A DNA stretch of 40,937 bases from Symbiodinium natans (taxonomy: Eukaryota > Sar > Dinophyceae > Suessiales > Symbiodiniaceae). Below, in pieces: positions 1-10,140 of the stretch. Made by a program: the position numbers and the translations under genes. Under the pieces are notes generated by a model. The model had not been told where the DNA came from. It worked only from the letters and a program-made list of their open reading frames with translations, and made no database searches. Numbering within the stretch: the first letter of the stretch is position 1; each line of letters starts with the position of its first letter. The DNA is taken from assembly GCA_905221605.1 (NCBI GenBank), contig CAJNDS010002677.1, positions 220,001-260,937 of the forward strand, given 5' to 3'.

Positions 1-101
1 AGCATACACAGCTTTGGATGTGGTGAGATCTGCAGTCAGCCCTTCTCATCCTAAACATCCCACAACGCCAGACCCAACTCATCCCCTCCGAACCGAGCCA
101 G

Positions 102-321
102 GTGGCCGCCCGTGCCCACCTCCTGTACGACCCAGAACAGGCGATCAAGGCCGCCACGGCTGGGTGCTGTGATTGCGGTGGGGACGGACAGCCTGGGACA
201 TGCGACCTCATGTGACCTCTGGTCTCACGTGCTCGTTCGATGGAGCACTTCTGCACCAGGCAGCAAAGGAGGCCTTGGCCATCGCTTCTGCGGCGGGTGA
301 CGTCAGCGTCCGGGCGCTCAG
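102..321 (+). other. Candidate TPR-like exons
   Basis: Two coding-like islands. The first (102-158) follows an AG acceptor and reads VAARAHLLYDPEQAIKAAT. The second (260-321) follows ACCAG and reads AAKEALAIASAAGDVSVRAL, which resembles the second helix and turn of a tetratricopeptide repeat (AL.IA..AGD). The stretch between them (159-259) is not convincingly coding and may be an intron. The two have not been shown to belong to one transcript. The TPR assignment is a weak pattern match; any helical repeat protein could look like this. Confidence 0.25.
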
Positions 322-1797
322 AAAAGACCGGTCCAAGGTCAGCAGAAAATGTCACGTAAGACGTAAGCCAGCAAAAACGCAAGCCAGAAAGTCTGCGCAA
401 TGCTACATGCAGCTACATTAGCATACGAGGTCGATGTGTCTTGTGAACACGCCCAAGCAAAACGTCGGCACGGCTAAACCACCGCGTCTTATCACGCCTC
501 CCACATTCTTACCAGGTTTTGGCTTCTTGCTCCTCTTGTGTTTTTTGCTCCTTGGATGTTGCTTCTTGCCTTTGCCTTACACTTTCTGCAGTGAATTTCG
601 GGTAGCTGCCAATTGGTTCGGGATTGCCGGTCCCTCCATTGCTACGGTGCCTGCTTGCCAAGCCCTCCAACCGCGGGCTCACCCTAAGAGGCTCTTTGTC
701 CATCGCCTGGCCGGCTACGTATGAGCGAGTCCGGAAATTGATTTGACGATTCATTTTCAAGGTTCTCAGCTGTTTCCTAGGAAATATAGAGAATGGGCGG
801 TTTTCCTAGAAAATGCAGGGGAAGTCTTTTATATGGCTGGACAGTTGCGAGCAAACAGTATGCTTTCCGATGAATCAGCAGGGAAAGCTTTTTGATTGTC
901 AATAAAGTTGTTGTTGATGTTTTCATGTTATTGGATGTCCAGGAAATGTTATTGTTGTAAAGCATTTTTTTCAGGGAGATCGGAGGCTTGAAGAGCAAAG
1001 CATACAGAAAGGAAGCAGAGGCTCAGAGGCTGAGAAGGCGGAGTAGATTTGTGCAAGCAATCTCGTGAGATGTGGGTCTCTCTACCTCGAGCCGTTGAAG
1101 AGCAAACAAAGCAAAACCAATCCCAATCCCACTTCTCGTCCTGATAGTCGTTTCGAATCTGAGGATTGGATTTCCTACTGAGATATTAATTCCCCTGCAT
1201 GAAGCTATAACTATAGTGTCACCTCGAAGCTCATACGCCATCTCCACTTCTCCTTCCTTCCTGAGTAGATCAACAAATTCGTGAGGATAAGAAGACGCTT
1301 ATTGGCTCCGTTTCGCCGGTCTGTACAACCTTGTTTCTGAATTTCCACGAGCTCGTACTTTTGCAGACTGCCTTTCCTAACAGTTGGGGCGCTCTGCCGA
1401 GAACCCGACCACTCCGCTCGCACCCCTACAGGATCTGAGCCATAACTTAGGGACACTCCAGAAGATTGTTTTTTACGTGCTGAGTTGCCCGGTAGCTGGC
1501 TATTCTTGGAGGTAGTTATGGTCGTTCAAAATCTGCAGAAAGATACCAGCCGCCCCATCTCTCTTATTAATAAGTCATGCATGGTTTCTGCCTCCCTTGG
1601 GCTGTACATGTGCGGTTTCCTAGAACGGTCCAAGGCCTTTGGCTAGGTTACACCTCTGCTGGGCGCTATGGAGTTTGACAGGGTTCGCCCCCTGACTGTG
1701 AACTTCCCGGCCATACCCCGGAGCCAGCATGGGCTTCGCTATCCGCCTCTTCCCTCAATCACCTCCTTCGTTTAGTCTTTTTGCAAGAGCAATCACC

Positions 1798-1836
<39 letters not shown>

Positions 1837-2389
1837 CGCTCGTTGTCGTTCAAGCCGAGTTTAAGTTGAGGCGCCTTCTTTCGGCGCGCAGCACTTGCGA
1901 GATTGACTCTCCCAAGCAGTGTCGGTATCTACAAATCTCCGCACCCTTGCTGTCCGCTTTGCTTCATCGAAGCTCACCGTTTAGGGCTCTTGTGTACTCC
2001 ATGCACTTTGACTCAAACGTTGTAAATCACGGCGATATACAAATATATCCACATGCTCTCAAGATTTCAGCCTCTTGCTATCATAGGGCCATACAACCTT
2101 CGGATGTCCCTTGCTCGAACGATTTTCTAGCCGACCTTGCGTATCACACTGAGCAGGTTATTGTGCCTTGCCGACTCTATGCGGCACCTCTTTCGACCCG
2201 GCACACGAAATCCACTTTTGCCCAAACACATTCTGGCATGTAACCCCAATTGGACTGGCCGGCATCAGCGCCGTGAGGTAGCGCGGGCCAGGATCCGGAT
2301 AATCCTTGTTTCGGAGTTCCCTCCAGAGGTTCAAAGCGACTTTTGGACAACAAGGCCTACTTGTAGCTCCGCTCAGGACAGGTGCCCAG
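322..2389. other. Intron or intergenic DNA, no recognised gene
   Basis: No recognisable protein domain on either strand. Composition is mixed, with short pyrimidine tracts and one CT microsatellite listed separately. Open frames here are short, have no ATG supported by context, and do not look like known families. Confidence 0.5.
1797..1845. repeat. CT dinucleotide microsatellite ending in CGCT units
   Basis: About 18 CT units in a row pass into a few CGCT units. Plain simple-sequence DNA. Confidence 0.95.
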
Positions 2390-2503
2390 GTGCTTAGGAA
2401 GCGACTCCTTTCCGAGGCCCTCCCGCGCATCGAGCGGAGCATGGTCGCCGCCAAGGCGCAGATCGCCACTGCACAGCAGGCTGAGCAGGCCGGGATCCTT
2501 CAG
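2390..2503 (+). other. Candidate helical exon, unknown gene
   Basis: After a CCCAG acceptor, one frame stays open with codon use and amino acids typical of a charged amphipathic helix: it includes LLSEALPRIERSMVAAKAQI and then an AQQAEQAGI stretch. The flanking DNA loses this character at once. I do not recognise the family. The 3' boundary is unclear because CAG is followed by AAATGT, with the first GT a few bases on. It could belong to the same host gene as the islands at 102-321 and 4211-4299. Confidence 0.25.
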
Positions 2504-4210
2504 AAATGTCTGCGGCTGTGCTACCCTATGCTCCATGCTGTACTTACAACGTACTGGTATGTCCGTGCCAGGCCAGATTACTGCAGATCGCTTCACAGTA
2601 TTTAGGTCTCCAAACTCTGCGTACTTGCATGTCGGCGCTTAATCATCTCCTCAGTCTCTCTCCAGGCGATGGCTTGGGCAACAAGAACATTCATTAAACT
2701 TTCACGCTAGCCCAGGAACTGTAGCGCAACATTTAAACCACCCAAAGTGCCAAGGCAGTTATGTAGCGCGGGAAACGGTTTAGACGAGAGTAAGCCCTGC
2801 GATGCAGCCCAGGCAAAAGCGCTTAGCTGCCGTGGCCAGGCGGCCCCAGGCTACAAGCGGCATCCTCGATTGCAGTGTAGGACAGTGTAGGACAGTGTAG
2901 GACAGTGTAGGACAATGTCGGGCAGTGTAGGACAATGTCGGAGGGATGGACGTGCTTCTCCACAGGTTGAGGCTGGTGCTGTGGTGTCGTGGAGTTGTCG
3001 GTTTGTGTGGAGAGTTTTGGTAAAGTTTTGGATGTTCGGTGCTTTTGTAGGATGTGAGGTTCAGGAAGTGGTTCTGGGTTGCTGCGTTTGGGGGTGTCGG
3101 GCGAATTCTAGACGAGCGGCCTGACCCGGAGTGGTAAAGCATGCTAAAGCATGGTAAAACTAAAGCAAAGTCCCGTCGCATCTCGAACAAGTTCCCCAAA
3201 GAACTCACCACGAAATGCCCGTCCCTGCCTTCGGCATTGAGGTGGCCCAAGGTTCTGCAGCTCCGAGCACCTCCAGCCCGGATCTTGAAGTCTCGAAGTG
3301 CCCCAAAGGATTGAGATCAGGCGATTGGTGGATGGAGGCCCTTACAAGGAGGTTTCGGAGGTCTTTTGGGATTTGTGGCTCCGCTTGGAATAGCTGTGCT
3401 TCCCTGGAACGCCTCTTGAAGCCTCCTTCGCCCTACAAAGGCGCCGGATGTATTTGCAATGCAGGCTCTGATTGTGTCTGGGGGTTTCAAGAGATTTCGA
3501 GGGTTGCCTCGTGCCCCGTCGGCCTAAGCGCAATCGGTGACATCCCCACAGTTCCGCAGATCGACTCAGATACCGTAGATGCCGCATGGTACCGCTTCAT
3601 GCTCATGGGCGTGCGGGATTGATTCTTTAGTGATCGGATGCGCTCCCCGCCAAAAATCTTGGAAGGTTGGGGGCAGATGTTTCGGCGCTGAGTCAACTCA
3701 AGAGGGTAACAGGGTGCTGTGAATGTTGTGTGCATGTTTGAGCGGAGTCTTGTACTGGTAGCAGTCGCGGTCTGCTTGGCAGGAACGGCCCCGTGCAGAA
3801 GGTGGCACACAGATAGCAGTGCGCGGGTCTGCTCCTGTGCCTGGCGAGTTTGCTAGATGCTGGACTTCGTTCGAAGGGTGACAGAGGGCTTTCTCTTGTT
3901 TGACTGGCTGCGTGACTCACAAGGCCCTTGTCCAGCTTCCGTCAGTGCACTTGGTTGTGAGACTGAAGAAGGGTCTGCAAAGGTGTCAGACGTCTATGTC
4001 CCCTCGTCACAACCTGCCGGCCAGGCTGCCACAGGAGGTCAGAAGAGTGACAAGGCCCCATTCCAAAGTGAGACAAGTTTCAGGACGCTTCAGGAGAGCT
4101 GTCGGGATAGGCCCGACACTGTCAAGAAATCAGATAGCCCTCTGACTTTCAGAGCTCTGAACCTAGCAATTGTTGCTTTGGGTTAGTACTTCTGCCCCCA
4201 CGCTTCGCAG
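2504..4210. other. No recognised gene; decamer repeat inside
   Basis: No family recognised. A frame around 3480-3622 looks mildly coding (ends DTVDAAWYRFMLMGVRD) but has no supporting domain. A short tandem repeat at 2874-2941 is listed separately. Confidence 0.4.
2874..2941. repeat. Tandem decamer GTAGGACAGT, about 7 units
   Basis: Consecutive copies of a 10-base unit (GTAGGACAGT, with ACAATGTCGG variants towards the right end). Confidence 0.9.
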
Positions 4211-4299
4211 CCCCACGTGGCCTTCACGCGGAAGCCGTTCAAATGGAATCCCGGCTACCACAAGACGGACGAGGCCACCGAAACGCGCCTTCTCGGCAG
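4211..4299 (+). other. Candidate exon, unknown gene
   Basis: After a TTCGCAG acceptor one frame reads HVAFTRKPFKWNPGYHKTDE and then ATETRLLG up to a GGCAG|TG boundary. The residue pattern (FTRKPFKWNPGYHKTDEA) is unlike random translation of the flanks and suggests a real exon. The protein family is not recognised. Confidence 0.3.
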
Positions 4300-5022
4300 T
4301 GTGTTTTGCCGCCGAGCTCCAAACAGTCATATGAGCCAATCTGACTTCAGAACTTGCTCCAATGCAACTAGCAAACTCCAACATCAGACAATGCTCATGG
4401 CATTCATCGGAAGCAGTAGAGGGTATGCAGAAGTGATGGCGTGCAGGCGTGGTATCGTCAAGAGCTGACGTATCTGCCACCCACAGTATCTGGAGACTGA
4501 GGCCCATAGCTTTTCTTAGAGTTTTCAGAGGATTAGACGTTGTTCCTATTGTTCTGTTAACTTGATCCATAGCGCCCCCTCAGCCCAAGCCAGTGCCAAG
4601 CCTTTCGACTTCGCATGAGCTCAAAAGGTGAAGGTGGGCACATGTGACCACACGTGTGGCCGAATGCAATTCGCGGTTCTTTGTTCTGTTGTAGCGCTTG
4701 CCCTTGTTGAGGCCCCCTAAACTGCTTTAAATGTTTCAAGAGTGTTTCTAATATGCTCTCACTTAAAGACCGTGAGCTGCTCTCGGATGTCTACACGGTC
4801 CAGCTGCGCTGCTGTACCCGTCGCTCAGGGTGTGAGCAGGTCTTCGCTCAGAGCCCAGGGGATGTCCATTCCACATCAGACCCCATAACGGAACCTGGTT
4901 GCTTCTTGTTTTGCCTCTGCTCTCTTGCAAAGTGCAGCAGACTTTGCCCGTTGGCAAACACCTAGCGAGCACAGTCATAGTCGCGTGAATCCCTAGCAAC
5001 CCTTACAGCCTCATTCGTTGAG

Positions 5023-5181
5023 ATGGAACATAATGGCAACTGTGACAAGACTCCCCCAAATGTAAGAGAGAAGAACCACCCTCACTCGAGTGACGGTGGA
5101 AGAAGTCTTCCTACTGTTGTAGAAGACGTCGACGTTGCCATCGAGACGCACAAAAAGGCTCTGCTACCACTTAAGAGTTGA
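5023..5181 (+). CDS. Small ORF or terminal exon, 52 aa
   Basis: ATG at 5023, TGA at 5179-5181. The product is hydrophilic (MEHNGNCDKTPPNVREKNHP at its start) and ends in a charged helical stretch (VVEDVDVAIETHKKALLPLK). No domain is recognised. The last part looks more protein-like than the first, so this may be a 3'-terminal exon read through an upstream intron and not an independent small gene. Confidence 0.25.
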   Translation: MEHNGNCDKTPPNVREKNHPHSSDGGRSLPTVVEDVDVAIETHKKALLPLKS

Positions 5182-5852
5182 TTAAATGTAAGTGAGTTGT
5201 GCAGAGGGAGTTCGGGGTGAGAGCTTGTTCGCGGGCTGTGTTTGCAAGTTCGCTCCTATAATCCGAAACCCTTAACCATTCAAGGGGGTTCTGGTTTACG
5301 GTTTTGTGTGCAGCGCTGCGTGGAATTCTGGGTCCTGGGCCCCAAAGCTTGGAACCTGTCCAGTTTCACATCAAACGGGCTCTATAATTGTAAACGCTTG
5401 CGCGCGCCGCCTGGCAGCCGGGCCGGCCCAGAGCAGTATGTGGGTGGAGATGACGGCACTAGGGCACTAGGGGAGACGGAGGGTGGGGGGGGGGGGGTTG
5501 CCAGGCAGGACCCTCCATGATATCGAGCCGCGGGGGGGGGGGCAAAATTCTGCATGGGGGGAAGGGTTCTTGGGGGAAGGATCCGGTCTGCTTGTTCCAG
5601 GCGAATCTTCACTGCAGGAGCCCCCGAAATCGCTACCCGAGTTGTCGGAAACTCCTAAATCACAAATGTGACGAGAGCTTCTAGACCTGCAGAGAAACCG
5701 ACAGGCATGAATTTTGGAACACGTGTGGAGACTGGTGTCGTGTAGCACATTCTTTGTGCGTTAGGACATGTGAAGCATCGACCGCCGTAGCTGTCGCCGC
5801 ATTAAGCCGCTTCGCCCGCTTTTCTGTTCTTTGCCGTAGTGCTCTCGACGCG
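5182..5852. other. Spacer with poly-G tracts before the retroelement
   Basis: No gene seen. Two long G runs lie at about 5484-5498 and 5531-5542. Poly-G runs like these also occur at 19905-19920 and 20080-20092 and are a local feature of this DNA. The left end of the retroelement that follows was not located. Confidence 0.5.
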
Positions 5853-7334
5853 ATGTCTTCCATCCAGACCATCGACGAGCAGCACGTCGCCGACTTCCTG
5901 GCGCACATCCTCGCCGACCCCCAGTCGGCGCTCAGTTTCGTCGCGTCGCTGCCCTTCGAGACGCGCACCCAGTTCGTCGCCGCCCATGCGACGTTGATGG
6001 TCAGGGTGCGCCAGCGTCTGGGCCTCCCCCCCGTCGTTTTCGACGGCGAAGGTCCACTCGTACAAGGCTCGACGGGGGGAGAGCGCACGACGGTTGAGGG
6101 GTCGGCGGGGATGTCGGCGGCGGCAGCGGCGAGTGGCGCGGCGGCGGCTGGTCCCACTTCGGCGACCTCGGCGACTTCGGCATCCTCTGGCGGCACGACG
6201 ACCGCGACGGCCACATCTTCGGCGGCAGCGGCGTCTTCGAAGCCTTCGACGTTCACGCCGTTGGCAGCGCCGCCTATGTGGGCCTCCTCGGCGACCCCGT
6301 CGACGAGATCTACGGCGGCGGGCGGCACGTCCTCTACCAGTACCACGCCGACGTCCTCGACGGCACCATCACTGGTTGGCTCAGGGGCAAGCGGGGGTCC
6401 GGCGGCCGGCGGGAACGAGCCCACGCGTACCCGCCCGGCCCCCGCGACGCCGGCGACGTCTACGCCGAAGGCCGCTAGGCCGAAGGCACCGCCGGTCGTC
6501 CACACTGCCCCCCTAGACACCGTCGCCGAGACGACGGACGCGGCGGAGCCCTCGCCGGAACCGGCAATGACGCCCAAGAAGGCCCCACCGGCGTTGCCGA
6601 AGAGCATCTTCCCGCCGGTTCCGTCCGCCGATCTGCAGGATCAGATCTCCCGGGAGATCCTGCAGATGGAGGACCCTCCGTCGAGACCCAGGCCCTCCTC
6701 GTCGTCACAGAGGGCCTCGTCGGCGACGACGGTGCGTCGGGATCGGCTGGAGCAGGCGGCGTTCGCCGAACAGCGGGCAAACGCTCGCACTCGGGCCCAC
6801 CACGCCGATTTCGCCGAGTCCCTCGACCCGGCGTACGCCAACTACAAACGTCGCATGGAGGTCTATGGGGCGGGGGCGGAGCACATCCCGAACGACCCGG
6901 CGTTCGCCGCCCTCGCCCTGGACAACTTCGACGAGCTCCAGGCCATTGAGCGCGGCGCCGTCGAAGACCCGACGGTGCGGTGGTGCCAGTTCGCGACGTA
7001 CTTCTACGTCCGCCGGCTGCCGCACAACATCCGCGGCGGGCGCATACCGGTGCCCCACGCCCGGAAGGGCCGCAAGATCGCCGGATGGTGCGCCCACCAT
7101 TGCACGTCGGGGCGCTACTGCCGAGGCGAGGGCAGGTGCCTTCGGCCCGTCGTTCTCGGCGTCAACAATGCGCATGAGCCCCACGCCTGCCCCGAGTGCC
7201 TCGTCGCCGTCGATCAGGTCGCCACGGTGGCGTATGATCAGGCACAACGCGACGTGGAGCGTGAGGAGCGGGCCGCCCTCCCAGCTCCTCCGTCGTCGCC
7301 GGGGCAGGGCGCATCGTCGACGGGCAGCGCCTGA
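5853..7334 (+). CDS. Gag-like ORF1, Ala/Ser/Thr/Pro-rich with Cys/His cluster
   Basis: 493 codons from ATG 5853 (MSSIQTIDEQHVADFLAHIL); an in-frame open stretch continues upstream but lacks protein-like sequence. Residues 1-60 look helical. Residues about 85-260 are low-complexity Ala/Ser/Thr/Gly/Pro. Residues about 290-400 are charged and helical (RLEQAAFAEQRANARTRAHH). Residues about 405-450 hold a Cys/His cluster (WCAHHC...YC....C...HACPEC) that could bind zinc, in place of a classical CCHC knuckle. Position just upstream of pol and an intact frame suggest the nucleic-acid-binding structural protein of the element. I know no named family for it. Confidence 0.6.
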   Translation: MSSIQTIDEQHVADFLAHILADPQSALSFVASLPFETRTQFVAAHATLMVRVRQRLGLPPVVFDGEGPLVQGSTGGERTTVEGSAGMSAAAAASGAAAAGPTSATSATSASSGGTTTATATSSAAAASSKPSTFTPLAAPPMWASSATPSTRSTAAGGTSSTSTTPTSSTAPSLVGSGASGGPAAGGNEPTRTRPAPATPATSTPKAARPKAPPVVHTAPLDTVAETTDAAEPSPEPAMTPKKAPPALPKSIFPPVPSADLQDQISREILQMEDPPSRPRPSSSSQRASSATTVRRDRLEQAAFAEQRANARTRAHHADFAESLDPAYANYKRRMEVYGAGAEHIPNDPAFAALALDNFDELQAIERGAVEDPTVRWCQFATYFYVRRLPHNIRGGRIPVPHARKGRKIAGWCAHHCTSGRYCRGEGRCLRPVVLGVNNAHEPHACPECLVAVDQVATVAYDQAQRDVEREERAALPAPPSSPGQGASSTGSA

Positions 7335-7632
7335 GAACGCCGGATGGTGGAGTGGCCACCTTTCTGGACGTCGTCGACGCCTTCTACATCTTCGTCGTCG
7401 ACGGTGGGTGCGGCGGCTTGTTTCACCTTTTTCTTCCGACGCCATTTTCCGAGACGCACGTCGGCTCGTGTCGTCGCGTCGGACTCGGAGTCTCGAGCCT
7501 TGCCGCGTCGCGGCAAAAATGAGGGTGCGCTTCCCCCCCCCCCTCTCATGTTGCTCGGTTCGCCGCACGTCGTTGTCCTTGTAAGCCTCCTTCGCGGGAG
7601 CGTTCTCGACGTTCTACCCTTGTTCGCTTAAG

Positions 7633-7643
7633 TTCGGCTCAAG
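7633..7643 (+). other. Spliced-leader-like 11-mer abutting pol ATG
   Basis: TTCGGCTCAAG lies directly before the ATG at 7644 and matches the last 11 bases of the dinoflagellate spliced leader (TTTGGCTCAAG) at 10 of 11 positions. One such match somewhere in 41 kb is expected by chance; only its position is suggestive. Confidence 0.25.
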
Positions 7644-10140
7644 ATGTTCGTCGCTCAGTGGGCGCCGAAGGGTTCATTTGCCGAGCTGGTCAAGGTAGTG
7701 ACCGACGCCGGCCTGCAGAGATGCCTTCCTGCCCTCGTGGAGTGCGGCGCTCGGTCGCTGGCTGACGTGGCCTCCTGCGCCGACGCGCTGTTCTCCGCCG
7801 GCGTTCCCCCGAGCGACGTCGTGACCTTGGTGGGCCTGCGGGCCAAGCCGGTGGCGACGGCGCAGCCCTTGGCGGTGGCGACGGTCCGGTCCGACATCCC
7901 GCTCCGCAGGAAAGAGGCGTCGGCATCGCTCCAGGCAGCCCTCGCCGCGGCAGAGCCACAGAACCGCAAGAGGTCCCTGGAGCTCGTCGACCAAGGCCTC
8001 CTGGCGGCCTCTTCCAGGGCCCCGTCGAGTCACGCCTCAGGACTTGGCGACGCCTCGCTGAGGCGTGGGGCATGGAGCCTTTCCCCATCACCGTCGAGCT
8101 GGTCATGGCGGCGTCGTTCAAAGCCGGCGCCTACCGATCCGCCCAGGGGTACTTCGACGCCGCAGGTGGCGCCAGGAGGCCTACCTGGGCTCGTCGCTGG
8201 ACCCGTGCTAAGGGACCGGCCGCTCCCGGTCAGGGCGACGTACTCGACGCCTGACCGGGATCGCCCCACCCACCAGGTCCCTGTCCTCCTGCTGGACGTC
8301 GCCGGTTACCCGGACGTCGACGCCCCGACCTCTCCGACGGCTTCGACATGCTGGGGTCCATTCGCTCGGGCCCGGGGTGGAGGAAGCGTTCCGACGACCG
8401 TTACGCCAACCCAATGCCATTGGCGTCGTTGGCGACGCGGAACGCCGAGTACCTCCGGTCCAGGTTGGGAAAGACCAACGCGGGGGAGTTCTCCGACGTC
8501 CTCCTCGACGAGCTGATCCAGGAGACCAAGCTTGGCAGGGTTCTGTGCCCGTGCCGGGCCCCCGACGACTGGAAGATTAAGACGGTGCCCATCTACGACG
8601 TCGTCGGGATGACGGAGCTCGTCGAGCCCCCGCCTGGACAGGTCTTCTCGCCGCCTCCTTCCCCATCGTCCAGTTTGACGAGCACGGCGACCCGAAGATC
8701 CGACGGGGGGAAGATTGGCGCCGCTCAGGACACAACAGCACTGTCGAGGCGGACGACGTCCCGACGCACCACTTCGTCGGGGACTTTGTGGATATGGCGC
8801 GACGGTTCGTCGCCATGGACGTCGTGCCGCTGGTGCTGGGGCATGATCTGCTCTCGGCGTACCGCCAGTGGGCGGTGAAGGTCCCGGCACACTGCGGGAC
8901 ATTCTTGCCGACGCGCCACGGGGTCACCCTGTGGTTCCACCTGGCGATGTGCTTCGGCGCGGCCGCGTCGGTGTGGAACTTCAACAGCGCACACGACGCC
9001 TTGCAGGTCCTGCTTCGCCAGTTCCTGCTCCTCGTCGGGGGCCACTACGTCGACGACTTCAACGCCATGGACTTCCCGGAGGCGGCACAGTCCGCGTTCG
9101 ACGGCTTCGCGGACCTTTTCGCCCTGCTGGGGCTACGGACAAAGCCGTCCAAGGCCCAGGAGCCGGGCAGTGCCCACGTCGTGCAGGGCGTCACCTTCCA
9201 GGTGCGCAGCGACGGGGTTGAGTTGCGGCCGACGGAGCGCCGGGTGGCCAAGCTACTCGACGCCATCGAGTCTGCACTGGTCTCCAACAGGCTCGCGCCT
9301 GCGGCGGCCGAGCGCCTGGCGGGGAAGCTCACCTTCCTGACCCAGGCCACATTCGGCGCCGTCGGGAAGGCAGCCCTTAAGCCGGTCTACGCCCGGACGT
9401 CCGACACTTCGGCTACGTCGGACGACGTGCTGTCAGTTGGGCTCAGGTCGGCACTACGGGCGTTGGCCGCCCTTCTTCGACGAGTACAGCCTCGGTTCTT
9501 CCCCTTTGCGCCGGACTCGGAGCCCTTCGCCGTCCTCTACGCCGACGCGTTCTTCCAAGAGGGCGACCTGGTGCACAAAGCGGGTTTCGTCCCAACGTCG
9601 GCCCGGGCGTCCCCGCGTGACCGTTGGAACAACGGTTGGGGCTTTGTGCTCCGCGTCGGCGCCCGTGTCCTCTACAGCAGAGGCAGGGTCCCGTCGTGGT
9701 TTCTCAAGCACTTCGCCGCTCGCAAGGCGTTCATCTACGTCTTGGAGATCCTCGCCCAGGTCTTCGCCCTCGTCGCGTTCGGCCGTCGGTTACCCCGCTT
9801 CTGGCTGGCGTACATCGACAATGTCGCCGGCCAGTTTGCCCTGCTGAAGGGGTACGGCAGGGACACGTCGGTTAACGGCGTGTTAGCGGCCTTTTGGGCG
9901 TCGGCGGCCAGGTTCGCCTGGTTCCCCCAGTTCCGCCGGGTACCGTCGAAAGCCAATGTTTCCGACGCCGTTTCCCGCGACGACCTCTCCAAGGCGCGGG
10001 AGCTCGGCTGGGAGTGGGTCGACGTCCCCGACGAGGCCATTATGGTGGTCCTGGCCAAGGCGGCGGTGGACGTCGAGTACGCGTCCGACATGGTCGGCGA
10101 CGACCTCGCGGCGGTTTCTGACTCGTGGGAGTTTCGTTAG
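7644..10140 (+). pseudogene. Pol: reverse transcriptase-RNase H with frameshifts
   Basis: The protein signal runs in one frame from ATG 7644 (MFVAQWAPKGSFAELVKVV) to about 8005. It moves to a second frame at about 8010-8165 (ESRLRTWRRLAEAWGMEPFP, then AYRSAQGYFDAA), a third briefly near 8165-8210 ending at a stop, the second again at about 8330-8640 (DLSDGFDMLGSIRSGPG), and the third from about 8646 to the stop at 10138-10140. The last segment is intact: RRGEDWRRSGHNS, LLSAYRQW, the catalytic YVDD at 9046-9057, then RNase H-like ADAFF (about 9541), YIDN (about 9811) and a terminal SDAVSRDD motif (about 9961). Enzyme: copies element RNA into DNA and degrades the RNA strand. At least four frame changes make this a pseudogene. 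The piece around ESRLRTW resembles the SAM-like core-binding part of recombinases (speculative). Confidence 0.85.

Larger units (their letters stand above)
5853..10140 (+). mobile_element. DIRS-like retroelement, two ORFs, decayed
   Basis: A block much richer in GC and CpG than its flanks carries a gag-like ORF (5853-7334) followed by a pol-like reading frame (7644-10140). The pol has reverse transcriptase and RNase H motifs of the type found in DIRS-group and related dinoflagellate elements. Both ORFs lie on the + strand. I found no complete tyrosine recombinase, integrase or terminal repeats by eye, so the class is an inference from the RT/RNase H style. Pol is broken by several frameshifts, so this copy cannot act alone unless it uses recoding. 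Confidence 0.75.

Noticed and set aside
2874-2941. Short tandem repeat as a CRISPR-like array
   Set aside because: Units are 10 bases with no spacers, and the genome is eukaryotic.
5681-6607. 308-codon open frame on the - strand
   Set aside because: Antisense of the GC-rich low-complexity part of the gag-like ORF; Val/Ala-rich without domain.
6705-7568. 287-codon open frame on the - strand
   Set aside because: Antisense of ORF1; Arg-rich composition typical of reverse-complemented CpG-rich coding DNA.
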